From Lithodes maja (taxonomy: Eukaryota > Arthropoda > Malacostraca > Decapoda > Lithodidae): a stretch of DNA of 64,000 nucleotides. Positions within the stretch are counted from its first letter, which is position 1, and each line of letters begins with the position of its first letter. Made by a program: the position numbers and the translations under genes. The DNA is taken from assembly GCA_037953745.1 (NCBI GenBank), contig JBAKBP010012364.1, positions 1 to 64,000 of the forward strand, written 5' to 3'. Below are positions 21,614-32,275 of this stretch, one piece after another. Below the pieces are notes generated by a model. It searched no databases, was not told where the DNA came from, and saw only the letters and a list, made by a program, of their open reading frames with translations.

Positions 21614-22003
21614 GCGTGCTTTGAAAGCCGCGCGGCGAAACGTTTGTAAACAAAGCCGATCGGAGCGCCGCCAAGCCTTAACAACAAGAGGGAGAAGTCC
21701 GACCTTGTCCGCCATTACCAGTTAGAGTGAAAATTAGTCTCCCAAAGTTTCCGATATTGCTAAATTTGCAGCAAAACAGCCAAAACTCTCTCCATGGAAA
21801 TCGTCATCGCCCCTGAACCAGTTGACCTAGAGAGCTCTACTCAACGCCAGTCTACAAATACAAAACAGGGCTACATTTTGAGATTTGTGTGAATTCTCTA
21901 GCAGTTAAAATAAAAAAAATAGGCCTATGTTTACATACGTTTTTTGGCCATATCGCCCTGATAGGAGTGCCTTCATTTAGAAAGCCAGCCCGGGAGGGGA
22001 GGG
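21614..22003 (+). mobile_element. piggyBac-type MITE, family M, copy 2 (tandem with copy 1)
   Basis: Same start (GCGTGCTTTGAAAGCCGC) and end (CCCGGGAGGGGAGGG) as copy 1, with the TTAA at 21610-21613 shared between the two copies and another TTAA at 22004-22007. The copies differ by many substitutions, so this is either an old tandem duplication or a second insertion into the TTAA of the first. Confidence 0.8.
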
Positions 22004-22065
22004 TTAACCTAGTGTCCGTAATGGGGGCTGTTGCCCCCACCCCCCCGCTGTTAGCACATAAAAAT

Positions 22066-22160
22066 CAGACTAAACTCGGAGGTTTCATGATTAGCAAATA
22101 TAATTCAGACTAACCTCGGAGGTTTCATGGTCAGCAAATATAATTCAGACTAACCTCGGA
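22066..22160 (+). repeat. 40-bp tandem repeat, 2.4 copies
   Basis: CAGACTAACCTCGGAGGTTT plus CATGGTCAGCAAATATAATT repeats at exactly 40-bp intervals (22066, 22106, 22146), with the last copy cut short. Confidence 0.9.
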
Positions 22161-22316
22161 CTATCGACGGTGGAAGTTATGTTAATAATACTGTGTAAAA
22201 GATGTTCTAGTGCCCTCACCCATTACAAGAACTTCACTGATCAGAGGGTAACCCTTCCTCAATTCCATTATGGCCGAAATTGAGATTTCATCAGGCAACA
22301 GAGACGAAAATCTAAG

Positions 22317-22368
22317 CGACGTCACTGTCGCAACAACTAATAAATTGCCAAACATTGGTGTGACGTCA
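22317..22368. promoter_or_regulatory. Two CRE-like sites with an inverted CCAAT box
   Basis: CGACGTCA at 22317-22324, ATTGG at 22354-22358 and a full TGACGTCA at 22361-22368, in a non-repetitive stretch between the tandem repeats and LINE C. Suggestive of a promoter, but no gene is identified. Confidence 0.25.
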
Positions 22369-22604
22369 CCGTTGCCACACGTAGTTCATTGACCAAGAGA
22401 ATATCAGCTTACAACACAATATTCGGCTCGGCTGGCTCTTGTGTTGCGTTTCTCGTAGTCTACGGACTGTACTTTATTCTTACACTTTCTTACAGTAGAT
22501 CCTCTGGAAAAAGGCAAACTAGGCCTGTGTATCCAGCTCAGTGCCAGTACTTGCACTACTGCGGTCGTTCACTGTGTTGGCGGCGGCGGCAGCAGACGCA
22601 ACAT

Positions 22605-23097
22605 TTTTACTATTCTATATTTTTGCTTTATAATCAAACTTCAAATCTTGTCTTCCCAATGCTTTATCAAGATTACTTTCAAACTTCCTTATTGATTCGG
22701 AATCGACTACATACTGGGGCAGTGCGTTCCACTCATTTACCACTCTATCACAAAATGAGTTCTTTGTCTTTTCAAGCCTATTTCTTTCTTTGTAAATTTT
22801 CTTAGAGTGTCCTCTCGTTCTTGTTCCCTCCCGCATCAAGAAGATACCTTCACACACATGCTCATCATACTTTCCTGACACTATCTTAAAAGTCTCTATC
22901 ATATCACCTCTCTTTCTCCTATATGCCAGTGTCAGAAGCCCCCAGTGTCCTCAACCTCTGCTCATAGCCCGCGTTCTTCAACGTTGGTACTAGCTTGCTA
23001 GCTCTCCTCTGCACTTTCTCCACTGCTTCTATATCCTTTACCATATATGGAGCCCACACCTGGTTCGCATATTCCAGGTGCGGCCTAACCAGCATTG
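22605..23097 (-). pseudogene. LINE family C, 3' part of ORF2
   Basis: Minus-strand translation gives the C-terminal RT-associated region: NAGLVRPHLEYANQVWAPY, a short frameshifted stretch, then a 95-codon frame with KNSFCDRVVNEWNALPQYVV and SIRKFESNLDKALG. This is the usual C-terminus of CR1/L2-group LINE ORF2 proteins. It continues the protein fragment at 24700-25955; the two are separated by a transposon inserted at a TA. Confidence 0.85.
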
Positions 23098-23099
23098 TA

Positions 23100-24697
23100 C
23101 AGTGGTCGCTCGCGTTTAGCGGATTTCAGCTTGGCGAAACACAGTATTGGCGATAGGTTGGATATGGTACCAGAATCCGAATTTGGCGCTTCAAATACAC
23201 TTTTGGCGAGAGAATGCCGACTTCACGGAATGGCGTCTGCCCAGAATGCGCCGCCCGCAAGCTAGTCTCACCAGGCCTAACTCTAAATAATTCATGGTAA
23301 ATAAAATCTGTTATCTATTATCTATTGTCTTTTCTATTGCTGTTAATGTTTCATGTAGGCTACAGTAGAGCGCCGTATTGAGAGTTACTCTTAGGCCGAG
23401 GCTAGGCATAGGCCGACTCACAAAACCCTAACTGAGCTGCTTGGATAGCGAGAATATCCCAGGTATATTTCATAAACGTATATTACAGAGTAATCTGTAA
23501 TGGCGGGTGCCCAACTCCGAAAGGAGTTGAAGTAGGGGAGCTAGCCCCCCGCCAAAGGCGGCTTTCTAGGGCCTTTCCTAGCTGATGCTGAGAGGGTTGG
23601 GTTCTAGTCATGTGGTGATGGGCTGGTCTATCAGAGTGAGAGCTGAGCGATCTCTGCCATACCCATAGCTTACTCTGACTGTTCCTTTTACTTATATATC
23701 TTCTAGATCTCAAGTGACGGCGTCTTTTCCGTGGATCGACCTCCCTACTGCCAACCTAAAAGTTGGCAGATTGGGAGCCAAAGCGTCACATTTTTCCCTT
23801 GCCCCTCAACTTTCCCTTCATAATTGCTGAGGGGCACAGGGCCTTGGGTGGGGCTTTGGTTTCTCGGGCGTTTCCGCGCCCTCCTCAGCTCCCTGCCTTA
23901 GAGTGGCTTCGGTCACCTGGGTTTTGTTAGTGGTAAGCAGGGAGGGTTTTGTGGGGGCGCTCTATGGCCTTGGCCTTGCTCGGGACCTTGGGGCTGTTCG
24001 GCCAGGCAGCCTGGGGAACAACAACAACAACAACAACAACAGAGTAATCTTGACCAAACCGATTTGTGAACCTCATATCTCTTGTGTTTTGCTTTGTTTA
24101 TTGTGCCGAACAGTCTGCGACACACAAACACCAACGCGCGCATCAGCTGACTCAGGGGCCCAATCGATAAATATAATTAATCAAAGAAGTGACCACGGAT
24201 CCAAAACCAATTTCATTATTTTGCTCAATCGAAAAGCAGTTGGTATAGAAAATTCTAGTCTTCACCATTCACAAGGTAAAAGTGATTTATGCCTCCTGAT
24301 ATATATCTAAGCTAGGTTAGACCATTTCTTGGTCTGGCTAGCTAGTGACTTAACAACTTGTTGCTAAGGTTATGTGGTTATTCCTTATCAATAAGACTAT
24401 TCACAAGATAACAATGAATTCTGCTGCCTGATATACAGTACATCTAACCTAGGTTAGGTCAATTCTTTGTGGAGATATATAGGCTAGGCCTAAGTCTTCT
24501 AGCAAAAACAGAGTAAGCAGACGGCGTCGAGTGTGTCGGCGATCGACAATGCGCATGGCGGGTGGTTTGAAAAGGCCCAAAAGGGTGAACTCGGGCCTCG
24601 TCAAAGACTAATGGATAATTTTCCCATTTAAAGTACTATTCACTTTTGGCGATGGTTTGGCTAGACTAATGAATTCGCTAAATGTGAGGGACCACTG
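23100..24697. mobile_element. Tigger/pogo-type MITE inserted in LINE C and carrying a SINE
   Basis: Inverted ends CAGTGGTCGCTCGCGTTTAG (left) and CAGTGGTCCCTCACATTTAG (right, reverse complement), flanked by TA at 23098-23099 and 24698-24699, as in Tc1/mariner-pogo elements. LINE C coding sequence continues directly across the TA site. About 1.04 kb long after removing the nested SINE. No transposase frame is present, so it is non-autonomous; its autonomous partner is not in this window. Confidence 0.9.
23497..24038 (+). mobile_element. Roughly 540-bp SINE-like element, copy 2, (AAC)n tail
   Basis: Flanked by a perfect 12-bp duplication, ACAGAGTAATCT, at 23485-23496 and 24039-24050. The tail is about eight AAC units. 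Hairpins: AACTCC-GAAA-GGAGTT at 23513-23528, CCGCC-AAA-GGCGG near 23538-23551, and an 8-bp stem CTGCCAAC/GTTGGCAG near 23748-23770. B-box-like GGTTCTAGTC at 23600-23609. It sits inside the Tigger-type MITE and is therefore younger than it. Confidence 0.85.
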
Positions 24698-24699
24698 TA

Positions 24700-25955
24700 T
24701 AGAGATTCCTGAATATTTCTTCGTCAAGTGACACAAATGTCCTCCTTACCAGCCCTACAATTCTATTGGCTTTGTTTATCTTTTCCGCTAAATGTTCTGA
24801 GAAATTTAACTTATTGTCTATCACTACTCCTATATCCTTTTCTGCATTCACTTCCTCCATCGCTTCATACATACTGTATGCTACCTTGTCTATCTTGCTT
24901 GTTCCAATCCGCATGTATTTGCATTTTTTTGGATGAAAAGGCATTAACCAATGTTCAGACCATCCCTTCATGCCCTCCACATCTCCTTGAAGAAAACCTA
25001 CATCTTCCTTACTCCTCACTCTTCTATACAGCTTAGTGTCATCCGCATACAGGTATATCTCACTTCCATTGGTTATAACTTCAGGTAAGTCGTTGATAAA
25101 TATAACGAACAGTAGTGGTCCCAACACAAATCCCTGAGGTACCCCACTTGTAATTTCCCTCCACCCCGAGCCTATTCCATTCACCAGTACCCTCTGTCTC
25201 CGATCTTTCAGGAAGGCTTCTATCCATTTCACACATTTCTCCCCTATACTATAGCTTCTAACTTTCTCTATTAACCTTTTATGTGGGACCTTATCGAAGG
25301 CCTTCATAAAATCGCAATATACCACGTCTATAACATCACCATCCTCCAGAATTTGCATACAATCATCTACCACCTTAATTAGCTGTAGTACCGTCGACCT
25401 CCCCGGCAAGAATCCGAACTGTCTCCCACTGAAAAGTTGGTTTGATTTCATATGCTCCATTATTCCTTCTCTAATTACCGTTTCCATTAGTTTACACACA
25501 ACACTTGTCAAACTGACTGGTCTATAATTTCCTGGGTCATTTCTCTTTCCCTTCTTAAATATAGCTGTTATGTTCGCCTCTCTCCAGTCCAGCAGGATTT
25601 GTCCTGTATTAAAAGATACCTCATATAAAAAATTTAATGGATCTACTAACATCTCACCTCCTTCCTTTATGATTCTTGGATGTATCCCATCCGGTTCCGG
25701 GGACTTACTTCTGTTCATTTTTTCTATAGCCCTCCTTATTCTAGCATGGGAAAACTCTATTAGTTCTAGTGCAGGTGCCTGTTTGATGGGAATAGTAGGC
25801 ACTGCATCAACCGACTCCACTGTTAGTACCTCCCCAAAGTATTTCCCCAGCACCTCTGCTTTCTCCTTATCAGTTTCTGCTCTATTCCCATCATCCAGGT
25901 CTCCTTTCAGTTCTGAGATACCTACTCTTCTTGTTAACTTTACCTGAATATACTA
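24700..25955 (-). pseudogene. LINE family C, RT domain (5'-truncated, CR1/L2-group)
   Basis: A 391-codon frame from 25853 holds nearly the whole RT: MNRSKSPEPDGIHPR, NYRPVSLTSVVCKLMETVI, QFGFLPGRSTVLQLI, VYCDFMKAFDKVPH, SGVPQGFVLGPLLF, IYLYADDTKLY with the YADD catalytic box, and KDIGVVIDNKLNF. Upstream the same frame is open to about 25945 (VGISELKGDLDDG). The endonuclease domain is missing, so the copy is 5'-truncated at about 25955. It is broken only by the TA insertion and decay in the 3' part. Confidence 0.9.
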
Positions 25956-26239
25956 AATTTACTAAGTTATTGTACGGACTGTTTACGCGGTGACTGTACT
26001 TTATACTCAATTTACTAAGTTATTGTAGAATTATATTAATTTCGTACCTGAACTCAAATAATCTTTAACTCCATAGAAGCTATAACTAAAATTGCACAGT
26101 ATTTGAGAAATTATTGCCGGTATTTTTTATATCATGAAAAAACATCGCTCCCGCTACCATCGGGTATATCGCCTCTCGTTTGCCAGTTAAGGTAAAACAG
26201 ACGGGTAGAATGTAGAATTCGGGCGTACCGCCACCCTTG

Positions 26240-26640
26240 TTTACAATAAGCGGAGCCGGGGCGGACGCTTGCCATCATGTTCCCGCCTATTTTGACTGCC
26301 TTTGGATACAATAGTATGTTCCTCAACCCCCCCCCATGACATATTATCATCATCATATACTGTATATTGCCAGCAGGGGGCGAATAACAAAAAAAAATAG
26401 ACGCGAACTTAACCACGGCGATCGATCGACAAATGTAAACATGACGGCGGCGGACGCTTAGTCACATTCTCGTCTATTTTGAATGCCAAAGGATACAATA
26501 ATATGTTGAGGGGGGGCATGACATATTGTCATCATCATACAGTATATATTGCCAGCAGGAGGCAAATAACCGAAAAAAATCGCAGTCAAAATAGACGCAA
26601 AGTTAACGGCGGCGATCGCCCTATGTAAACATGACGACCG
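26240..26640 (+). repeat. Diverged ~190-bp tandem duplication
   Basis: Two successive segments each contain GCGGACGCTT, a CTATTTTGA..GCC motif, GGATACAATA, a C or G homopolymer, ATGACATATT, CATCATCATA and TATTGCCAGCAGG, ending with ATGTAAACATGACG. The order is the same in both, with many indels. The homopolymer is C9 in the first copy (26327-26335) and G7 on the plus strand in the second, indicating a local inversion or a mis-copied tract. Confidence 0.6.
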
Positions 26641-26768
26641 TACGCCCGGAATCTACATCCATCCCAAACAGACTACTGTAGGGTGCTGGACAACTCGTAC
26701 CTTGCCAACTCGTACCAATAACCTTTATAACGGCCCCTCTTTTCTTTATTATGAATCTATCAATCTAT

Positions 26769-27842
26769 CTATTGCCTGACGCCGTGATCCCCGAAGGGGT
26801 GGCCACGAACGAACCGCCCCCATGCACCTCTGTCCCCAGTCAGTCGACGCCCCTCCCCCCAACCAGCACCGCCTTCATTCATGTAGTTCCTCACTCCATC
26901 CTTCCACCTCATATTCGGTCTACCTCTCCCCCTCTGTCCCTCCACCTCGCTCTCGTACACCCTCTTAGTCATTCTCTCGCTTTCCATACGTTCCATATGG
27001 CCGAACCATCTCAAGTTGTTCCTTTTCACACTTTCCAGCACATCTACCTCCACACCACACCTCCTTCTTACTTCCTCATTAGTCTGTCTATCCCTCCATG
27101 TAATTCCGCACGCACTCCTTAAGTAATTCATTTCCACTGCTCTCACTCTTGGTCTGAGTCTCTCAACCAACGTCCATGCTTCGCTTCCGTAAGTCAGTGT
27201 CGGGATTACCACACTGTCATGCAAGGACTTCTTCACTTCCATACTGACCACCCTATTTCTTGTTACTGCTTTTAGCGTTCCTACAACCCTCTTCCCCTGT
27301 TGTACCCTCTCCCGCACCTCTTCATCCATAGTCCCATCTTTACTCAACACACTGCCCAGATACTTAAAAGAGTTGACGATCTCCATAGCCTGACCGTTCA
27401 GCTTCACCTCACACTCTGTGACTTCACCCCTTTCGAAGACCATAACCTTGCTCTTCCCCGTATTTACCTTCAAATTCCGTTTTTCGCACACTGTTCCAAA
27501 CTCATTTACCAGACCCTGCAACTCCCATTCATTATCACTCATCAGAACTGTATCATCCGCAAACAGCAGTATAGGTAGCTTCCACTCAATTCCCTCCCTT
27601 TTCAGCGATACACCAACATCCACTGCTCTTGATAGTATTTCTTTCATAACTCCATCCATATATACAGTAAACAACCACGGGGACGTCACACACCCCTGTT
27701 TCAAACCAACATTCAGGTCAAAGAACTCGCTCTGCTCACTCTCCACACGTACTGCCGCCTTTGCACCCTCATACATGCTCTTCACTGCTTTCAGCAACTT
27801 GCCCTCTACTCCGTATATTCTAAGTACACCCTTACTTTCCAC
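26769..27842 (-). pseudogene. LINE B ORF, C-terminal part (RT palm, thumb and tail)
   Basis: Starts within RT after a one-base frameshift at about 27806-27842 and carries GLKQGCVTSPWLFTVYMD, LLFADDTVLM (catalytic FADD), KVNTGKSKVMVFERG, NSFKYLGSVLSKDG, YGSEAWTL, RWFGHMERM and the terminal GRPNMRWKDGVRNYM. Otherwise open for 357 codons to its stop at the 3' tail. The protein would reverse-transcribe the LINE transcript at the target site. Confidence 0.9.
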
Positions 27843-29788
27843 AAACCTTCTCTATCCACTCTGTCATAGGCCTTCTCCAAGTCCATAAAGGCAACATACA
27901 CCTTTTGTTTCTTCTCCAGATACTTCTCCACAACACAATTCAGGGTAAAAATCTGATCTACACATCCGCTTCCCTTCCTAAAGCCTCCCTGCTCGTCGCC
28001 TATCCATTTCTCCGTTCTCACTCTCACTCTCTCAATCACTACCCTACTGTATACCTTCCCTACTACGCTTAGAAGACATATTCCTCGGTGGTTACCACAC
28101 ACTCCTCTTTCCCCTTTGCCCTTATATAGGGGGACTATTATGCCAGTCTTCCAGTCATCGGGTGCACTCCCCTTCTCCCATGCTAGTTTGCACATTTTCC
28201 ACACCCATTCTATCACTATCTCACCACCATACCTCAACATTTCCCCACACACTCCATCTGTTCCTGGTGCTTTCCCCAACTTCACTCTTTTCATGGCTTC
28301 CCACACTTCTGACCTCCTGATCCCCACCTCCTCCTCCACTACTTCTCTTCTTCTCCCTCCCATACCATATCCAGCTATGTTTGCTGGCTCTTCATTCCTT
28401 TCATTTAGCAACTCACTGAAGTACTCCCTCCATCTTTCGACTCTCTCTTGCTTCTCGGCTAGCATTCTCCCATTCTTATCTTTCACACCCTTACTGTTTC
28501 CCTTGCTACCTTCCCTAACTTTCTTGACTTCTTTCCAGAACAGTTTCTTACTCTCCCTCCATTTTACACTCAGATTCCTTCCAAATTCCTCATCTACTCT
28601 TCTCTTACTTTCCTTCACTACTCTCTTCACCACCCTCTTACTCTCCACGTACCTCGCTCGTTTCTGTCTCTCGGAATCTTCATTCCCTCTACTACCCAAC
28701 CACTCTCTATATGCTTTCTTCTTTTCTTCCACAGCTATTCTTACCTCTTCTGTCCACCATGCTGTACCTTTCACTCCCCTCCCTCTTCTCCTCACTCCAC
28801 ACACCTCCTCACATGCTGCACAGATCTCCTCCTTAAACACCTTGCTCATTTCCTCCACTTCCTCCATAACTTCCAGGTCGAACCCACCTAGTCGTCTTTC
28901 CACTGCTCTCCTGTACTCCTCCCTGACTTCCTCCTCCTGCAACCTCTCCACCCTCCTCACCATTCCACCCTCCTCTCGCCTCCCTCCCGCTCTCCTCACC
29001 CACTTCTTTTGTATCCTAACCTTAGCTACCACTACATAATGATCAGACAGACCCCCTCCAATACCCTTATACACCCTAGCATCCATCACAGATTTCTTCA
29101 TTCGTTCATCCACACATACATAATCAATCAATGACTTTCGTTCCACCACTGTCTTATCCTTCATCGTCAACATCCGTTTCCACGTGTACCTGTGGATCAT
29201 TCTGTGTCGGAAGAAGGTGTTGGCTATCCACAGCCTCCTCCCCACACATACGTCCACAAGTGCACTACCATTCCCATTCACCTCTGATGGTACCCCCCAC
29301 CCTCCCACCACTCCCTCAACTTTCCTATCACCCACCTTACCATTCATATCCCCAATCAGAAATATTCTTTCGTTCTTGTCAAACTTCTCCAGGCACGCCT
29401 CCACATTCATCCAGAACTCCTCTTTCTTTCTTTCAAGTATATCCTCTGTCGGGGCATACACGCATACAATCACCCACGTTTGTATTCCTACTTTCATTCT
29501 CACCCACACAATCCTTGAACCCACAGACCCATACTCTCTTACACATTCCTTCCATTTGCTACTTACAAACAAACATGCACCTTCTCTCGCTGTTCCTTCA
29601 CTCACTCCAGCACACACACCCATTCCACACTCCCACTCTCTCACATCTGAACCTTTCCATTTGGTCTCTGTCATTCCACATACATCCAGCCTGGCATTCA
29701 CTAACACTTCCAGAACCTCTCTCTCTTTTGTGCCATCATTCATGCCACTAACATTCCATGTAGCCATTCTCAGAATGTCCGAAGGCAT
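27806..29788 (-). pseudogene. LINE B ORF, endonuclease and N-terminal RT
   Basis: 660-codon frame. AP-type endonuclease motifs in order: MATWNVSGM, MTETKWKGS, CVYAPTED, IGDMNGKVGD, RKSLIDYVCV and LSDHYVV. RT begins with GKAPGTDGV, GIIVPLYKGKGE, GICLLSVVGKVY, EQGGFRKGSGCVDQIF and VAFMDLEKAYDRVDREGLW. The frame ends a few codons later where the next part resumes in the adjacent frame. Apart from that single shift the whole protein is open, so inactivation is recent. Confidence 0.92.
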
Positions 29789-29849
29789 GTCCTTAGTCGG
29801 TCGTGGTTCGTCAACGTTGGTTCCGTCCGCATCCGAGGCTGTTCGTTCG

Positions 29850-29976
29850 TTTTTTTTTGCTTAGATAATTTTTCCGGGTGGGGGTCGCAAGCCCACCGAC
29901 CCAACCTCTTTAGTCGCCTCTTACGACACGCAGAAGGCACGTGGGGCATATTCTATTCCCTAACCCCCAGGGGGGG
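29850..29976 (-). other. Structured 5' leader of LINE B
   Basis: On the minus strand the leader begins with C7-TGGGGG and contains AGGGAATAGAATATGCCCC, a GTCG/CGAC hairpin (GTCGTAAGAGGCGAC) and a GGGTCG/CGACCC hairpin. A TGGGGGT near the start can also pair with the ACCCCCA after the last hairpin. Several LINE clades carry self-cleaving, HDV-like RNAs at this position. The pairing here is only suggestive and I could not lay out the full HDV-like fold. Confidence 0.4.
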
Positions 29977-29984
29977 TTATGAAT

Positions 29985-30378
29985 ACACCTAGTATATATT
30001 ATATACTGTATTATTTTAGTTATTGTTTTTATTACAGTATAATTTGATTTGATTATCGTCTTGTTTATAATACGATACTCTATCTCTAGTTAAGGTATTT
30101 AGTTATTCCTGGGCATTCAGGGCAAATCCAATAGAAATTTTCTGCATTCTTCAACCGGTGGTATAAATCCCTATAAACATCCCGTGCCATTCCCGTACCA
30201 CATGTGCGGTGTCGCCATCTCTCACATTTATCACATGACAAGGCTTATTGTCTGTGTCTCACTTCTTTTCCACAGCCTGAACTCGGGTAAGACTTATCCA
30301 TCGTAGGCAAATAATTTCCAGCATATGTGACAAGAGTGAAGATAGGACTAAAAGTAACTGTCACACTCATTTGCATAT
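29985..30378. other. No recognisable feature
   Basis: AT-rich spacer between LINE B and the next TTAA-flanked element. No frame, terminal repeat or motif that I can support. Confidence 0.4.
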
Positions 30379-30382
30379 TTAA

Positions 30383-31581
30383 CCCGTGGAGCCCCGGCTA
30401 GTTTTGTAATGTTTGTTCACCAGAACCCGGCCGGTTTTCAAAAAATTGTTTTATTCCAGAAACAATAGCGAATGGGTTAGGAATGAAGGAAAAACCACGA
30501 AAAACCGCTCAAAAAGCTTAAAGAATGGTCCTACAGAGCCCCCGAAAACGTATTTTACAAGAGTAAAAAATTGAAGGCAATTACCCCAAAAAACCAGGTT
30601 ATTGCGCGCTCACGCGCACGTGGACTTTGAGAGTTTTCAACCATCGGCACGGTTGCGTGGGATACGTACACAGTTCCCATACAAATCTGAGCCCTCTTGA
30701 GTGGCTACACCTGAGGTTACGGTCGGCGCAATTAGGGTGACGCGTCAGACGCGTCTCTGGGGCTGTGCGTTACATACAGTCAGGACCCCCAATTCGCGAG
30801 AATAGGGGTGACAGGAGGCATCGCGTATTGTGAATTCGTGTATTGTGGAACTAACTTTAAATGGGAATAATTAGATTGGGTGACGTCTCTCAATTATGGC
30901 CTATTTTCGAAATTTTTGGCCTTATTTTCGACATTTTTGGCTCTACAGTACAGTCTATATCTTATATATAATAAGAACAATGAATACAAATATGAAAGCT
31001 TACCTTAAAATTAGTAGTAGATAGGCTAGGACTAGGACCGTAGGACTTCACGATTTTCTCCAACTTCTCCCTCCCTGACCAAATCGTACGAACAGTTTAC
31101 TCTGACAAGCCTATTGCACAGTTTCCTTCTCCTTTTTTCTTGCGATCCAACACTTCCACCTTCATTTTGTGTGTTATCTTCTTATATTGGCGTGGCATGG
31201 CGAAAAAAGTGGCAGGCACTACAAACGTTTGGTCACTCCGCACGGCTATGAGCGCTTGAGCGGGACTGTGGGAGGGAGGGAGGGAGGGTAAGCGGGAGGG
31301 AAGGCAGGCGTATGCCCGTCTTCTTCTTTTTTCAGAGCTACTCCTGGGCCTCGCGAAACGTAGACGTGCTCGCGTATCAAGCGGGAATAGCGGATTTGGC
31401 CCCTTCTTAGCTCTCGATTCATGTATTGTGGTACCACCTCGCGTAATTAATGTTTAATTAATTAATGTTATTTTCGAGGGGTAACTCGTGTATTAGGGTT
31501 TTCGCGCATTGTGGAATCGTGTATTGGGGGTCCTGACTGTACATCGCCGACGCGTCAGACGCGTCGCTGGGGCTGTACGGG
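30383..31581. mobile_element. piggyBac-type non-autonomous element D, split by a Tigger-type MITE
   Basis: TTAA at 30379-30382 and 31582-31585. Ends CCCGTGGAGCCCCGGCTAG and, inverted, CCCGTACAGCCCCAGCGAC, resembling the termini of the piggyBac elements at 32276 and 35676. After removing 30777-31539 it is about 430 bp with no coding capacity. Confidence 0.75.
30777..31539. mobile_element. Tigger/mariner-type MITE (763 bp)
   Basis: Perfect 17-bp inverted ends, CAGTCAGGACCCCCAAT, flanked by TA at 30775-30776 and 31540-31541. Repeats of the TATTGTGGAAT/CGTGTATTG type occur near both ends. No transposase is visible. The 63-codon frame at 31246-31437 is not convincing. It is nested in element D. 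Confidence 0.9.
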
Positions 31582-31856
31582 TTAACGTTCGTGTAAGAAA
31601 AACAAATTTATGAATAATATATAAAATATAATCGATTGATTACAGTCTTGTCCGAAGCATAGGCCTAATGATATTTGCATAATATTCGTATATGATACTC
31701 GTGAATCGCGAAGCTCTAGGCTACTGTAGGTAGATACAGCGATTAAAATAATGGCAAAAAGGTGCCTATGAAAAGGCATTATCTTCACATATCATTAACA
31801 TGAAAAAAAAAAATACATGTATATATATATATATATATAGCTTAGAAAAGCCTAGA

Positions 31857-32107
31857 GATGGTTCGGCCATATGGAACGTATGGAAAGCGAGAGAATGACT
31901 AAGAGGGTGTACGAGAGCGAGGTGGAGGGACAGAGGGGGAGAGGTAGACCGAATATGAGGTGGAAGGATGGAGTGAGGAACTACATGAACGAAGGCGGTG
32001 CTGGTTGGGAGGAGGGGCGTCGACTGACTGGGGACAGAGGTGCATGGGGGCGGTTCGTTCGTGGCCACCCCTTCGGGGATCACGGCGTCGGGCAATAGAT
32101 AGATAGA
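31857..32107 (+). mobile_element. LINE B 3' fragment with 14-bp target duplication
   Basis: 251 bp identical or nearly so to the 3' end of 26757-29976 (RWFGHMERM through the stop and GATAGATAGATA tail). Flanked by TAGAAAAGCCTAGA at 31843-31856 and 32108-32121. A severely 5'-truncated, recent insertion. Confidence 0.95.
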
Positions 32108-32275
32108 TAGAAAAGCCTAGAAAGGTTTAGCCCAACAGGTAAATATCCTGTTTAACACCGGGGACGATTTTTACAAGTATTTTTTATTTGTTTTCCTGGT
32201 TTGTTTGTTTTTTAGGTGTGGTATTTTATGAACCCCGTCGGAAATTGCAAAACAAACATTATCCATCAATCTTAA

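Larger units (their letters stand above)
26757..29976 (-). mobile_element. Full-length RTE/BovB-like LINE, family B (3.2 kb)
   Basis: Flanked by an 8-bp duplication, TTATGAAT, at 26749-26756 and 29977-29984. Contains a structured 5' leader, one endonuclease-RT protein in two frames, almost no 3' UTR, and a GATA-type tail. The size fits RTE elements. At least three shorter copies in the window (15285, 31857, 54405) share its 3' end, so the family has been active. Confidence 0.92.

Noticed and set aside
23575..23600. Hammerhead ribozyme core in the SINE (CTGATG plus a GAAA tetraloop)
   Set aside because: The essential A after CTGATG is C here and the required GAAA strand and helices are not in the right arrangement.
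28116..29864. Long plus-strand frames (307, 206 and 226 codons)
   Set aside because: They are antisense shadows of the LINE B endonuclease-RT coding strand.
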